Origin: Arminella tubonensis
Lineage (GTDB): Bacteria; Pseudomonadota; Alphaproteobacteria; Rhizobiales; Rhizobiaceae
DNA: 64,000 bases
NCBI RefSeq assembly: GCF_003240585.1
Contig: NZ_PCDP01000036.1
Coordinates: forward strand, 186,001 to 250,000
Direction: 5' to 3'
The notes under the pieces were generated by a model. That model searched no databases. It was not told the origin of the DNA and was given only the letters and a program-made list of their open reading frames with translations. Within the stretch, counting starts at the first letter, position 1. Each line of letters opens with the position of its first letter. Position numbers and translations under genes: made by a program. This document shows, piece by piece, positions 40,401-48,552 of this stretch.

Positions 40401-41483
40401 TGGCCGGTATCCTTCGGGCTTACGGCCTGGGGCACCTCGAACATGCGCACCGGCGGCGATGATATCGCCCAGGCGCTGGCGCTGATCGGCGTCAAGCCGA
40501 TCTGGGACATGTCGTCGCGTCGTGTCACCGGCTACGAGATCATCCCACCTGCCATGCTGCGTCGGCCGAGGGTCGATGTGACGCTACGGATTTCCGGTTT
40601 CTTTCGCGATGCCTTTCCCGAGCAGATCGCCCTGTTCGACAAGGCAGTCCGCGCAGTCGGCGCCCTCGAGGAAGATAGTGCCGACAATCCGATTGCCGAG
40701 CGCATGCGAGGGGAAACCCTCAGGCTCGCAGCCGCGGGCCTCGACGAAGCCACCGCGAAGCGGCGGGCAGGCTATCGCGTTTTCGGCTCGAAGCCGGGTG
40801 CCTATGGTGCAGGTCTCCAGGCGCTGATCGATGAGAAGGGCTGGGAGCGGCGGGCGGACCTTGCGGAGGCCTATCTGGTCTGGGGAAGCTATGCCTATGG
40901 CGCAGGCGAAGAGGGGCGCGCCGAGCGGGGTGTGTTTGAGGAACGACTGAGGTCGATCCAGGCAGTCGTCCAGAACCAGGACAATCGTGAACACGACCTT
41001 CTCGACAGCGACGACTACTACCAGTTCGAAGGCGGCATGGCGGCGGCGACCGAACAGCTCGCCGGCAGTCGTCCTTCAATCTATCACAACGATCATTCCC
41101 GGCCGGAAAAGCCAGTTATCCGGTCGTTGGAGGAGGAAATCGGGCGCGTCGTCCGCGGTCGCGTCGTCAATCCGAAGTGGATCGCCGGGGTGATGCGCCA
41201 TGGCTACAAGGGTGCCGCCGAGATCGCGGCGACGGTCGATTATCTCTTTGCCTTCGCGGCAACGACAGGCGCCGTACGCGACCATCATTTCGAGGCAGTC
41301 TACCAGGCATTTGTCGCGGACAGCCTCGTTCGCAATTTCATGGAAGAGAAGAATCCCGCCGCACTGGAGGAGATGAAAGGCAAGCTGATGGAGGCAATCG
41401 ACCGGCAGCTCTGGACACCGCGCAGTAATTCGGCGCGTTTCGACCTGATGGCGAACAAGCAAGGCAGGGAGATCCGTGCATGA
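37443..41483 (+). CDS. cobN: Cobaltochelatase subunit CobN
   Basis: A 1346-residue large subunit that, with CobST, inserts cobalt into hydrogenobyrinic acid a,c-diamide using ATP. The chelatase core is clear (HMGKHGNLEWLPGKALALS, FGLTAWGTSNMRTGGDDIAQAL, GVMRHGYKGAAEIA). It is about 70 residues longer than the roughly 1275-residue norm. The excess fits two in-frame repeat insertions at about residues 200-240 and 789-830, both encoding PPSVGxADISPTRGE...ISPxVGEM peptides. It begins 10 bases after cobW and overlaps the next gene by ATGA. Whether the inserted protein is fully active is not shown by sequence. Confidence 0.95.
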   Translation: MHLLLAQKGTIADGEEAIDLGQSPGDILFLSAADTELAAIAAAHGQGVPSHSLRLASLMSLKHPMSVDTYVERTARHAKLIIVRALGGASYFHYALEALHAVAARQGALIAVLPGDSKADPGLTPFSNVALDDLNALWAYLIEGGDANSRLFLAYAGAMLSGAEKPQLASPLMKAGIWWPGLGVVGVEEWRRVSSPSAASPPSVGPADISPTRGEINVTQPSAPAISPLVGEMPDRAEGGASPSAPTVAISFYRALVQSGETRPVEAMIEALIGQGMRPLPVFAYSLKDTVSKGILESVFAELMPDVVINTTGFAVSAPGADRQPTVLESSDAVVIQAIFSASSREAWAASAQGLSARDLGMNVALPEVDGRVLSRAVSFKAAARYDERVEANIVGSEPEEERMRYTARLAANWARLRRTRPADRRVALIMANYPNRDGRLGNGVGLDTPAGTIEVLRAMADASYPVSGIPADGDALIRHLMEGPTNSGHDGKVIRETFSLSRYIEFFASLPNQIQDEVTTRWGAPETDPYFVDGAFALSLSRFGELLVGIQPARGYNIDPKESYHSPDLVPPHGYLAFYAFLRAEFGAHAVIHMGKHGNLEWLPGKALALSETCYPEAILGPMPHLYPFIVNDPGEGTQAKRRTSAVIIDHLTPPLTRAESYGPLKDLEALVDEYYEASGVDPRRIKLLRKQILDLVQDIGLDQDAGIAKGESEDSALQKLDAYLCDLKEMQIRDGLHVFGVSPEGRLLTDLTVALARVPRGLGEGGDQSLQRAIALDAGLSNSEGAAPPSVGRADISPTRGETNVRRELAPAISPIVGEMSDGTEGGELPSAKKFDPLDCDMAAAWTGSRPTILADISDEPWRIHGDTVERIELLAAAFVQGDLACPGAWPRTMDVLDEIESRLKPSILECGEAEIAGLLRGLDGRFVPPGPSGAPTRGRPDVLPTGRNFYSVDSRAVPTPAAYELGKKSAELLVRRYVQDHGEWPVSFGLTAWGTSNMRTGGDDIAQALALIGVKPIWDMSSRRVTGYEIIPPAMLRRPRVDVTLRISGFFRDAFPEQIALFDKAVRAVGALEEDSADNPIAERMRGETLRLAAAGLDEATAKRRAGYRVFGSKPGAYGAGLQALIDEKGWERRADLAEAYLVWGSYAYGAGEEGRAERGVFEERLRSIQAVVQNQDNREHDLLDSDDYYQFEGGMAAATEQLAGSRPSIYHNDHSRPEKPVIRSLEEEIGRVVRGRVVNPKWIAGVMRHGYKGAAEIAATVDYLFAFAATTGAVRDHHFEAVYQAFVADSLVRNFMEEKNPAALEEMKGKLMEAIDRQLWTPRSNSARFDLMANKQGREIRA
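38042..38162. repeat. 121-bp palindromic repeat inside cobN, copy 1
   Basis: An imperfect inverted repeat: ACCCCCCTCTGTCGGC at the left mirrors CAGAGGGGGGT at the right, with inner arms CATCTCCCCCACAAGGGG and CCCCTTGTGGGGGAGATG. It resembles the intergenic palindromes common in Rhizobiales but lies within a reading frame. Both strands of the element translate to the same kind of peptide (SPTRGEI, ISPLVGEM). Confidence 0.9.
39809..39929. repeat. 121-bp palindromic repeat inside cobN, copy 2
   Basis: Second copy of the element at 38042, with the same arms and length and differing at scattered bases, mainly in the centre between the two inner arms. It is inserted in the same orientation and the same reading frame (PPSVGRADISPTRGETN, then ISPIVGEMSDGTEGG) and leaves cobN open. 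Confidence 0.9.
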
Positions 41484-42079
41484 AGTCGCCTGCCGACCTC
41501 CTCAACGGCTTTCGGAACTATCTCGAGTCCCTGAATGACGATGGGCTGTCCCGATTCTCCGACGGGTTCAACTGGGAAATGACAGAGCGGAAGTTGGCGC
41601 CACGCATTCTGCCAGTTGTCGGTTATCTTGAAACCCCGGCTCCGAATGTGGGATCAGCCGAGATGGAGTTGCTAGCTGGTCTCAAGGCTGCTGCCGGCGT
41701 GCTTCAGTGGGGGCAAACCTACGGAGCCGGCGACTTTGGGGCGGATTTTCTGGAGCGCTACGGCTGGGTGGAGCTTTTCGGCACGCGCGGGCATTTCGAG
41801 AGTGGGGAGATGGCCGGAGGTTTCCTCATGCTCGGGCCTGAGATCGTCTATCCGGATCACCATCACGTTGCCGAGGAAATCTACATTCCACTGACGGAGG
41901 GCTCTCTGTGGAGCAAGGACGGCGGCGCGTTTCAGCCCCGTACCGCGGGAGAGATCATCCATCACCCCTCCGACATCCGCCATGCCATGCAGACGCGGAT
42001 CGAGCCGCTGGTGGCTATTTATCTCTGGCGCGGCGGGCCGCTGGCACAGAAATCAATAATTTCAGGGAGAAACCAATGA
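41480..42079 (+). CDS. Cupin protein of the DMSP-lyase-like family, within the cob operon
   Basis: A 199-residue protein with the metal-binding cupin motif YPDHHHVAEEIYIPL (about residues 118-132) and a later His in HHPSDIRHAM, like the family that includes DMSP lyases DddL/DddQ. Its ATG overlaps the cobN stop and its stop overlaps the cobO start, so it is translated within the cobalamin operon. The tight coupling suggests a role tied to corrinoid or metal metabolism rather than DMSP; that is inference. Confidence 0.8.
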   Translation: MKSPADLLNGFRNYLESLNDDGLSRFSDGFNWEMTERKLAPRILPVVGYLETPAPNVGSAEMELLAGLKAAAGVLQWGQTYGAGDFGADFLERYGWVELFGTRGHFESGEMAGGFLMLGPEIVYPDHHHVAEEIYIPLTEGSLWSKDGGAFQPRTAGEIIHHPSDIRHAMQTRIEPLVAIYLWRGGPLAQKSIISGRNQ

Positions 42080-42720
42080 GCGAAGAAACGACGGAAACCG
42101 TTGCCGGCACTTTCAAGGTCGATGACGCCCGCCACGCGGACAAGATGGCCAAGAAGAAGGCTGCCCGCGATAAGATCATGGCGACGAAGACGGACCAGAA
42201 GGGCCTGATCATCGTTCACACCGGCAAGGGCAAGGGGAAGTCGTCGGCCGCCTTCGGGATGATCTTCCGGCATATCGCCCATGGAAAGCCCTGCGCTGTC
42301 GTGCAGTTCATCAAGGGCGCTATGTGGACGGGGGAGCGCGACCTGATCGAAAAGCATTTTTCCGATATCTGCCAGTTCCACACGATGGGCGAGGGCTTCA
42401 CCTGGGAAACGCAGGACCGCGCCCGCGATGTGGCCGCGGCCGGTGCCGCATGGGAAAAGGCCAAGGAGCTGATCCGCGACGAACGGAACTCCATGGTTCT
42501 GCTCGACGAGATCAATATCGCGCTTCGCTACGACTATCTCGACCTCAACGAGGTGATCGAGTTCCTGAAAACTGAAAAGCCCCACATGACGCACGTCGTG
42601 CTGACAGGCCGCAACGCCAAGGAAGAGCTGTTCGAAATCGCCGATCTGGTAACCGAGATGGAGCTCATCAAGCATCCTTTCCGCTCGGGGATCAAGGGGC
42701 AGGCAGGGGTCGAGTTCTGA
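42076..42720 (+). CDS. cobO: Corrinoid adenosyltransferase
   Basis: A 214-residue ATP:cob(I)alamin adenosyltransferase of the CobO/BtuR family, attaching the upper adenosyl ligand. It has the P-loop variant HTGKGKGKSSAAFG, VVQFIKGAMWTGER, and MVLLDEINIALRYDYL. ATG 42076 overlaps the preceding stop (ATGA). The N-terminal 30 residues are charged and likely disordered. Confidence 0.95.
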   Translation: MSEETTETVAGTFKVDDARHADKMAKKKAARDKIMATKTDQKGLIIVHTGKGKGKSSAAFGMIFRHIAHGKPCAVVQFIKGAMWTGERDLIEKHFSDICQFHTMGEGFTWETQDRARDVAAAGAAWEKAKELIRDERNSMVLLDEINIALRYDYLDLNEVIEFLKTEKPHMTHVVLTGRNAKEELFEIADLVTEMELIKHPFRSGIKGQAGVEF

Positions 42721-42810
42721 CACCGCGCTTGGTGGCTTCGTCGAGCCTCGCGATGCCGGATGGGCCGACTGGATGCATCATCGCGTTGGGGTGGTAAAAC
42801 GCACCGGTCT

Positions 42811-43113
42811 TCACGGCGCGATGTCAAAGAACCCCGGAATGTCCATTGTCTGATGCGGGACGCCGATAATGTGTATCTCGCCGGGAGCGATCAGATAGAA
42901 GATCAAATGCTGACCTTCCGGGAAGCAAAAATAGCCTTCTTGAATATCGAAGCGCTTCTTGCCCAAGCTCGGCTGCTCGGCAAGCCATGCGAAACGACTT
43001 TCAAGCTTGCGCAGATAGTCGTCGCGCTTTTTTCGACCCCAGGCCGCTTCCGTGTACCTGCCTATTTCCATCAGATCGCGAAGCGCACGCGGGGTTATGC
43101 GGTAGCGGCTCAT
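42811..43113 (-). CDS. parE: ParE/RelE-type toxin
   Basis: A 100-residue toxin of the ParE/RelE superfamily with the usual N-terminus (YRITPRALRDLMEIGRYTEAAWG), the middle GKKRFDIQEGYFCFPEGQHLIFYLI and the short C-terminal strand. ParE members poison gyrase. The start overlaps the antitoxin stop by four bases (ATGA), the standard antitoxin-first arrangement. It sits between cobO and the TSUP gene as an extra module. Confidence 0.88.
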   Translation of the reverse strand: MSRYRITPRALRDLMEIGRYTEAAWGRKKRDDYLRKLESRFAWLAEQPSLGKKRFDIQEGYFCFPEGQHLIFYLIAPGEIHIIGVPHQTMDIPGFFDIAP

Positions 43114-43358
43114 CTCTCGCTATTGAGACTATCGATGACTGCATCGATGGTAAAATCTTGCACGAACTCACCTTTTCCCGCTTGCGCAGCGCCTTCGGCG
43201 AGATGACCGCGGAGCGCTTCAAGTCGTGCAAGGCGCTCTTCCATCGTTCGCAATGCATCACGAACAACTTCGCTCGCCGAGCCGTAGCGGCCGGTCGAAA
43301 TCTGTTCGCGAATAAAACCTTCCCAATGATTTCCCAGGCTAAGACTCGTCGTTGCCAT
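43110..43358 (-). CDS. parD: ParD-type antitoxin
   Basis: An 82-residue antitoxin. The N-terminal ribbon-helix-helix (ATTSLSLGNHWEGFIREQI, GRYGSASEVVRDALR) binds DNA and the C-terminal acidic helix would wrap the toxin. It is encoded just upstream of and overlapping parE. A strong inverted repeat lies 7 bases before its start, consistent with autorepression. Confidence 0.88.
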   Translation of the reverse strand: MATTSLSLGNHWEGFIREQISTGRYGSASEVVRDALRTMEERLARLEALRGHLAEGAAQAGKGEFVQDFTIDAVIDSLNSER

Positions 43359-43365
43359 GCATCAC

Positions 43366-43396
43366 CTATATTCATTTGGAATATATATGAATATAG
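43366..43396. promoter_or_regulatory. Inverted repeat ahead of parDE, likely autoregulatory operator
   Basis: CTATATTCAT (43366-43375) and ATGAATATAG (43387-43396) form a perfect 10-bp inverted repeat with an 11-base AT-rich spacer, just upstream of parD. The size suits a ribbon-helix-helix dimer pair, and the AT-rich centre can hold the -10 element. Confidence 0.65.
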
Positions 43397-43423
43397 CCTG
43401 ACGCGCTGCAAAGATAAAGCCTG

Positions 43424-44209
43424 TTATATGCCCAGCCAGACCCTCACCGGATTGGCGGGGTCGGCGATCAGCTTGATGGCAAAGGCGAGGCAGACGATGA
43501 CGAGCAGTGGCTTGATGATCTTCGCGCCGATGCGCATGGCGACCCGTGATCCGACCTGGGCGCCGAGGAACTGGCCGAGGCCCATGGTCAGGCCGATTTT
43601 CCAGAGGATCGCGCCGGAGAAGATGAAGACGATCAAGGCGCCGAGGTTGGAGCCAAAGTTCAGCAACTTGGTATGCGCCGTCGCCTTTAGCAGACCGAAG
43701 CCGGCAAGCGTCACGAAGGCGAGCATCAGGAACGAGCCGGTGCCGGGACCAAAAGCACCGTCGTAAAAGCCTATCAGCGGCACGAAGGTGAAGCCGAAAA
43801 GCATCGGCGCCATGCGCCGGTGTCTTTCTACGTCGCCGAGATTGGGCTTGAAGGCAAAAAAGATTGCAATGCCGATCAACAGGAAAGGCAAGATGATGCG
43901 CAGGACGTCGCTCGGCATAACGGTGGCGAGAGCTGCGCCCAGAGCACCGCCTATGACTGCCATCAGGGCCATTGGCAGCTGGGTGCGGAGCTTCACATGG
44001 CCTTTGCGGGCATAGGCAAGCGTTGCCGAGCCGGCGCCGAAGATGGACTGGACTTTGTTGGTTCCGAGCGTCTGCAGCGGCGGTATGCCGGCGATCAGCA
44101 TGGCAGGCACGGTGATCAGCCCGCCGCCGCCGGCAATCGAATCGACAAAGCCGGCAAAAAAGGCAGCAACGAACAGGAGAAGCAGCAAATTGAGGGAAAT
44201 GTCTTGCAA
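43424..44209 (-). CDS. TSUP-family (TauE/SafE/YfcA) membrane transporter
   Basis: About 261 residues, nearly all hydrophobic, with the TSUP signature FVDSIAGGGGLITVPAML near the N-terminus and its second-half repeat GAFGPGTGSFLMLAF. The family exports sulfite, sulfonates or related anions; the location among cob genes also allows a cobalt-related role, unproven. I use TTG 44207-44209 (LQDISLNLLLL) since relatives begin at MQDIS; an upstream in-frame ATG at 44386 would overlap the start of cobE. Confidence 0.85.
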   Translation of the reverse strand: MQDISLNLLLLLFVAAFFAGFVDSIAGGGGLITVPAMLIAGIPPLQTLGTNKVQSIFGAGSATLAYARKGHVKLRTQLPMALMAVIGGALGAALATVMPSDVLRIILPFLLIGIAIFFAFKPNLGDVERHRRMAPMLFGFTFVPLIGFYDGAFGPGTGSFLMLAFVTLAGFGLLKATAHTKLLNFGSNLGALIVFIFSGAILWKIGLTMGLGQFLGAQVGSRVAMRIGAKIIKPLLVIVCLAFAIKLIADPANPVRVWLGI

Positions 44210-44346
44210 GGTGGGGCTCTGGAAATTGGAGGGCGTTGCCTTGTTGCATTGGTTGCGTTTTCCGGCAACCGTTGTTTCAGAGCGGAAGGCCAAATTGACG
44301 TTGTGACGGGCGAGCGCTAGACACGATCTCCACCACGTTTCAGAAA

Positions 44347-44778
44347 GTGCCTCGCTTGGCCGGTCGTTCACGGAGCCTCGATCCAACCATCAGTTCCGAG
44401 CGCTACGTGCTCGGCATGGGCTGCGAGCGCGGGGCTTCGCTAGTCGATGTGGCCGATCTCGCCGAGCGAACCTTGAAGCAGGCTGGCATCATGCCGAGCG
44501 AGATTATCGAGCTTGCGTCGATTGATATGAAAAGCGAGGAGCCGGCGATCCTCGCGATTGCCTCGCAACTCGGCGTCCCCGTCAAATTCTTCGATGCCGC
44601 CACCCTCGAAAGGGAAACGCCGAGGCTCGCCAATCCGTCGGAGCTTGTTTTTGCGCGCGTGGGGTGCCACGGGGTGGCCGAAGCCGCCGCTTTAGCCGCC
44701 GCCGGTCCCTCGGGGACGCTCGTGGTGCCGAAGATCAAATCCGCCTTCGCGACCGCGGCGATCGCAAAAATCGGCTGA
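44347..44778 (+). CDS. cobE: Cobalamin biosynthesis protein CobE
   Basis: A 143-residue protein of the CobE/GbiG-C family. The conserved LGMGCERGASLVDVADLAERTL opens the domain, and KSEEPAILAIASQLGVPVKFF and GVAEAAALAAAGP follow. GTG start at 44347. Its precise reaction is unsettled; in aerobic producers it assists ring contraction or metal steps. It is isolated here from the other ring-modifying cob genes, which are not in the window. Confidence 0.9.
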   Translation: MPRLAGRSRSLDPTISSERYVLGMGCERGASLVDVADLAERTLKQAGIMPSEIIELASIDMKSEEPAILAIASQLGVPVKFFDAATLERETPRLANPSELVFARVGCHGVAEAAALAAAGPSGTLVVPKIKSAFATAAIAKIG

Positions 44779-45124
44779 ACTTCTGGCGATCGAGGTAGCT
44801 TTGCGCACGACGCCGTTGGGTGCATGATCGCGAGTGTCACGATGTCGTCGTCCGTTCCCAACATATTGCCGAGGCAAATATTGCGCTTGGCATTCACGCC
44901 TGGCCCTATCCCTTTTGAAAGGCAGATCATGTTTCAATCGATGAAAATTTCAGTCGCCAGTGCCGCGATTTATCGGTCCAACTGCGGTCTTGCCCGTAAG
45001 CTGTGACCTAATCGCGCAAGACCGGATCAGACGTTGCAGAAACAGCGGCTGCCGGTATGGTGAGGCATTTCGCTGGTTGCTAATTGTCAGGCGCCGGCTG
45101 TTGCAAGCGTAACAAGGAACTATC
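44779..45124. other. Intergenic interval, no feature recognised
   Basis: No gene, hairpin or regulatory signature was recognised. Short frames on the plus strand lack ribosome sites and family resemblance. Confidence 0.5.
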
Positions 45125-46084
45125 ATGCATAAGGTCATTTATGACACGGATCCGGGCGTTGACGACGCCATGGCTCTGCTCTTCCTCCACCGCCATCCTG
45201 AGATCGACCTGCTTGGCATTACCACAGTGTTCGGCAATGCCTCCGTGGAGACGACGACGCGCAATGCGCTGTTCCTGAAGCGCGAATGGGATATTCCATG
45301 CCCGGTTGCCAAGGGTGCAAGCGTTACGTTCGACCCTTCGCGTCACGAGCGGCCTTGGCCGACTTTCGTGCATGGTCACAACGGTCTCGGTGATATCGAA
45401 GTCCCCGCCACGATCGACCTGCCGACGGATCCGCGGCCGGCCTATCAGTTCATCATCGACACGGTTCGTGCCAATCCGGGCGAGGTGCGGCTGGTGGCTG
45501 TCGGCCGGATGACCAATCTGGCACTGGCGCTGAAGCATGATCCTGACATCGTCAGGCTGGTGAAGGATGTCGTCATCATGGGCGGCTCGTTCTATGTGCC
45601 CGGCAACGTCTCGCCGGTGGCGGAGGCCAATATCCACGGCGATCCGGAAGCTGCCGATGTCGTCATGACGGCGGCCTGGAACGTCGTGGTCATCGGCCTC
45701 GACGTCACGGCGATCACGACGATGAGCCGAGGCTATCTGGCCGACATGGCCAAGATTGGCGGCGAGGACGTTCAATTGCTCAATGAGCTGTCGCAGTCCT
45801 ATATCGATTTCTACAAGCATGCGGTCGATGACGGCATGATGGTGCATGACAGCTGCGCGAGCGCCTATATCGTCGGGCCAGAGCTTTTCACGAGTATCAA
45901 GGGCCCGGTGCGTGTGGTCTGCGGCGGGATTGCCGATGGCCAGACTATCGTGAAGCCGGATGGCAAGCACTTTCCGCCGGGAGACTGGGACAACCTGCCG
46001 AGCCAGACCGTCTGCACCGGCATCCAGTCGGAAAAGGTCGTCGATCTCATCCGCGACACGATCCTTGGCGGCGCCAGCCGCTGA
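45125..46084 (+). CDS. Nucleoside hydrolase (IunH/URH family)
   Basis: A 319-residue enzyme that hydrolyses nucleosides to base and ribose. The calcium-binding N-terminus VIYDTDPGVDDAMAL is intact, as are GHNGLGD, MTNLALAL and the late HDSCASAYIV histidine/aspartate region. Full length. It is unrelated to cobalamin but lies between cobE and cobA; salvage is the likely role. Confidence 0.92.
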   Translation: MHKVIYDTDPGVDDAMALLFLHRHPEIDLLGITTVFGNASVETTTRNALFLKREWDIPCPVAKGASVTFDPSRHERPWPTFVHGHNGLGDIEVPATIDLPTDPRPAYQFIIDTVRANPGEVRLVAVGRMTNLALALKHDPDIVRLVKDVVIMGGSFYVPGNVSPVAEANIHGDPEAADVVMTAAWNVVVIGLDVTAITTMSRGYLADMAKIGGEDVQLLNELSQSYIDFYKHAVDDGMMVHDSCASAYIVGPELFTSIKGPVRVVCGGIADGQTIVKPDGKHFPPGDWDNLPSQTVCTGIQSEKVVDLIRDTILGGASR

Positions 46085-46405
46085 CACCTGCGTCGAAGGG
46101 GGCGGCTCGGCCGCCTCGCTCTTCACTGTCCAAGCTCGACGCTCTATCTCCGAATCATTTCAGCCCCGTATCGCCGTATGCTCGTGTCGAGAGTGAGCGA
46201 CCTCGCGAATTGATTCGGCTTGCCAGCTCAAGGTCCACGTCGCACAGGGAGAACGACATAGCGCTGCGATCGATGCATCGTCGACCGGGCTGTTCTATAG
46301 TCTGTGTTTGCACCGAAAGCTTGCCGTTTGGCGAGGCTGCGTCAGCCATTGGTGGGCAGCTTGCCGAGATTGCAATTTCGATTGTGCGGGCATAGGACAG
46401 CAGGG
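46085..46405. other. Intergenic interval before cobA
   Basis: A short GC hairpin (GGCGGC 46101-46106 with GCCGCC 46110-46115) lies just after the nucleoside hydrolase and may be its terminator. No cobalamin riboswitch elements are seen in front of cobA. Confidence 0.4.
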
Positions 46406-47248
46406 ATGAACGATAGCGCATTTTCCAACCTCCCGGCCCTGGAGCCGGGCAGTGTCTGGCTTGTCGGAGCCGGGCCGGGCGACCCGGGGCTGCTGACGCT
46501 GCTTGCGGCGAAGGGACTGACGGAAGCCGACGTCGTGGTCCACGATGCGCTTGTCAATGACGAGTGCCTGAAGCTTGCTCGGCACGGCGCTCTGCTTGAA
46601 TATGCAGGCAAGCGCGGCGGCAAGCCATCGGCCAAGCAGCGTGATATCTCGCTGCGGCTGGTCGAGCTTGCGCGATCCGGCAAGCGCGTGCTGCGGCTGA
46701 AGGGTGGCGATCCGTTCGTCTTCGGACGCGGTGGCGAGGAAGCCTTGATGCTGGTCGAGCACAATATCCCGTTTCGCATCGTTCCGGGGATTACGGCTGG
46801 TATCGGCGGGCTCGCCTATGCCGGCATTCCGGTGACGCATCGCGATATCAACCACGCGGTGACTTTTTTGACCGGGCATGATTCGTCGGGCCTGGTGCCG
46901 GACGCGATCAACTGGGAGGCTATCGGCAGGGGCTCTCCCGTGATCGTCATGTATATGGCGATGAAGCATATTGCCCAGATCAGCGCCAATCTCATTGCCG
47001 CCGGTCGATCGCCTGGCGAGCCGGTGGCGTTTGTCTGCAATGCCGCAACGCCTCAGCAGCAGGTGCTGGAAACGACGCTTGGCGAGGCGGAAGCCGCCGT
47101 TGCCGCCTCGGGCCTCGAGCCTCCGGCAATCGTCGTGGTCGGCGAAGTTGTCCGGCTGCGGCCTTCGCTGGACTGGCTGGGTGCTCTTTCCGGGCGCAAG
47201 CTGCAACCTGAAACGCCGCCGACGGCGGTCCGCAAGGTCCCGGCATGA
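46406..47248 (+). CDS. cobA: Uroporphyrinogen-III C-methyltransferase
   Basis: A 280-residue SUMT that methylates uroporphyrinogen III at C2 and C7 with SAM to give precorrin-2, the entry to the pathway. It has VGAGPGDPGLLTL, RLKGGDPFVFGRGGEE and VPGITAGIGGLAYAGIPVTHR. ATG 46406 has AGGG directly upstream and fits the family length; the frame is open to 46304 without support. First gene of the cobABCD operon, overlapping cobB. Confidence 0.95.
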   Translation: MNDSAFSNLPALEPGSVWLVGAGPGDPGLLTLLAAKGLTEADVVVHDALVNDECLKLARHGALLEYAGKRGGKPSAKQRDISLRLVELARSGKRVLRLKGGDPFVFGRGGEEALMLVEHNIPFRIVPGITAGIGGLAYAGIPVTHRDINHAVTFLTGHDSSGLVPDAINWEAIGRGSPVIVMYMAMKHIAQISANLIAAGRSPGEPVAFVCNAATPQQQVLETTLGEAEAAVAASGLEPPAIVVVGEVVRLRPSLDWLGALSGRKLQPETPPTAVRKVPA

Positions 47249-48552
47249 GCGGCCTGTTGATCGCGGCGGCATCCTCCGGGTCCGGCAAGACCACGATTAC
47301 GCTCGGTCTGCTACGCGCCCTTCGCAAGAGGGGCGTATCCGTTGCTCCCGGCAAGGCGGGGCCCGATTATATCGATCCGGCATTTCATACGGCCGCGAGC
47401 GGTACGCCCTGCCTCAATTTCGACCCATGGGCGATGCGCGGGGAATTGATATCAGCCAATGCGGCGTTGCATCGAAGCGGGGGACGGACCCTCGTCATCG
47501 AGGCGATGATGGGATTGTTCGACGGCGCGGCGGATGGCCGGGGAACCGCGGCCGATCTCGCGGCGATGCTGGCGCTTTCGGTCATTTTCGTTGTCGACGC
47601 CTCGCGGATGTCGCAGTCGGTCGCGGCTCTTGTCAGCGGCTTTGCCAATTTCCGCGCCGATATCCGCATCGCAGGCGTCATTCTCAACCGTGTCGGCAGC
47701 GACAGGCATGAGGCGATGCTGCGCCAGGCACTCGACGCGATCCGGATGCCCATAGTTGCCGTCGTTCGGGCCGACAAGGCGCTTGCCCTGCCGGAGCGGC
47801 ATCTTGGCCTCGTCCAGGCGGGGGAGCATTCCGGGCTGGAGGCGTTCATCGAGCTCGCCTCGGAAGCCGTATCGGCGGCATGCGATTTCGACCTTCTTCT
47901 CCGCGCTGCGCAGCAGGGCAACGTCAAGGCCTCGACTGCGAATATCCCGCGATTGCCGCCGCTCGGCCGACGTATCGCCGTTGCGCGCGACATCGCCTTT
48001 GCATTTTCCTACGAGCACATGCTGCTCGGCTGGCGCCGGCGCGGCGCGGAAATCATGTTCTTCTCGCCGCTTGCCGACGAGGCGCCCGCGGCCGATGCGG
48101 ACGCAATCTATCTTCCCGGCGGGTATCCCGAACTTCATGCCGGGACCATTGCGGCAGCGGCGACATTTCGGGCGGGGATGGCCGAGGCTGCCAGACGTGG
48201 CACCCGCATCTACGGCGAATGCGGCGGCTACATGGTGCTGGGCGAGGGGTTGGTCGACGCGGCAGGCACGCGGCACGAGATGCTTGGACTATTGCCGCTC
48301 GTCACCAGCTATGAGAACCGCAACCGGCACCTGGGCTATCGGCGGGTAACACCGCTTGCCAAGACTTACTTCGATCGCCCGATGACCGCGCATGAGTTTC
48401 ACTATTCGACCATCGTCTCGGAGGGCGGCGCGGACAGATTGTTTGCCGTTACCGACGCTCTCCATGTAGATCTCGGACATGCTGGCCTTCGCCGGGGTAA
48501 TGTGGCCGGCTCCTTTATGCATCTGATCGACCTCGCCGGGGATGCTGCATGA
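47245..48552 (+). CDS. cobB: Hydrogenobyrinic acid / cobyrinic acid a,c-diamide synthase
   Basis: A 435-residue glutamine amidotransferase. The N-terminal synthetase domain has AASSGSGKTTITLGLLRAL. The GATase domain has the nucleophile in YGECGGYMVLG and a late His region (AHEFHYSTI). It amidates the a and c acetate side chains before cobalt insertion. It overlaps cobA and cobC by ATGA. Confidence 0.94.
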   Translation: MSGLLIAAASSGSGKTTITLGLLRALRKRGVSVAPGKAGPDYIDPAFHTAASGTPCLNFDPWAMRGELISANAALHRSGGRTLVIEAMMGLFDGAADGRGTAADLAAMLALSVIFVVDASRMSQSVAALVSGFANFRADIRIAGVILNRVGSDRHEAMLRQALDAIRMPIVAVVRADKALALPERHLGLVQAGEHSGLEAFIELASEAVSAACDFDLLLRAAQQGNVKASTANIPRLPPLGRRIAVARDIAFAFSYEHMLLGWRRRGAEIMFFSPLADEAPAADADAIYLPGGYPELHAGTIAAAATFRAGMAEAARRGTRIYGECGGYMVLGEGLVDAAGTRHEMLGLLPLVTSYENRNRHLGYRRVTPLAKTYFDRPMTAHEFHYSTIVSEGGADRLFAVTDALHVDLGHAGLRRGNVAGSFMHLIDLAGDAA

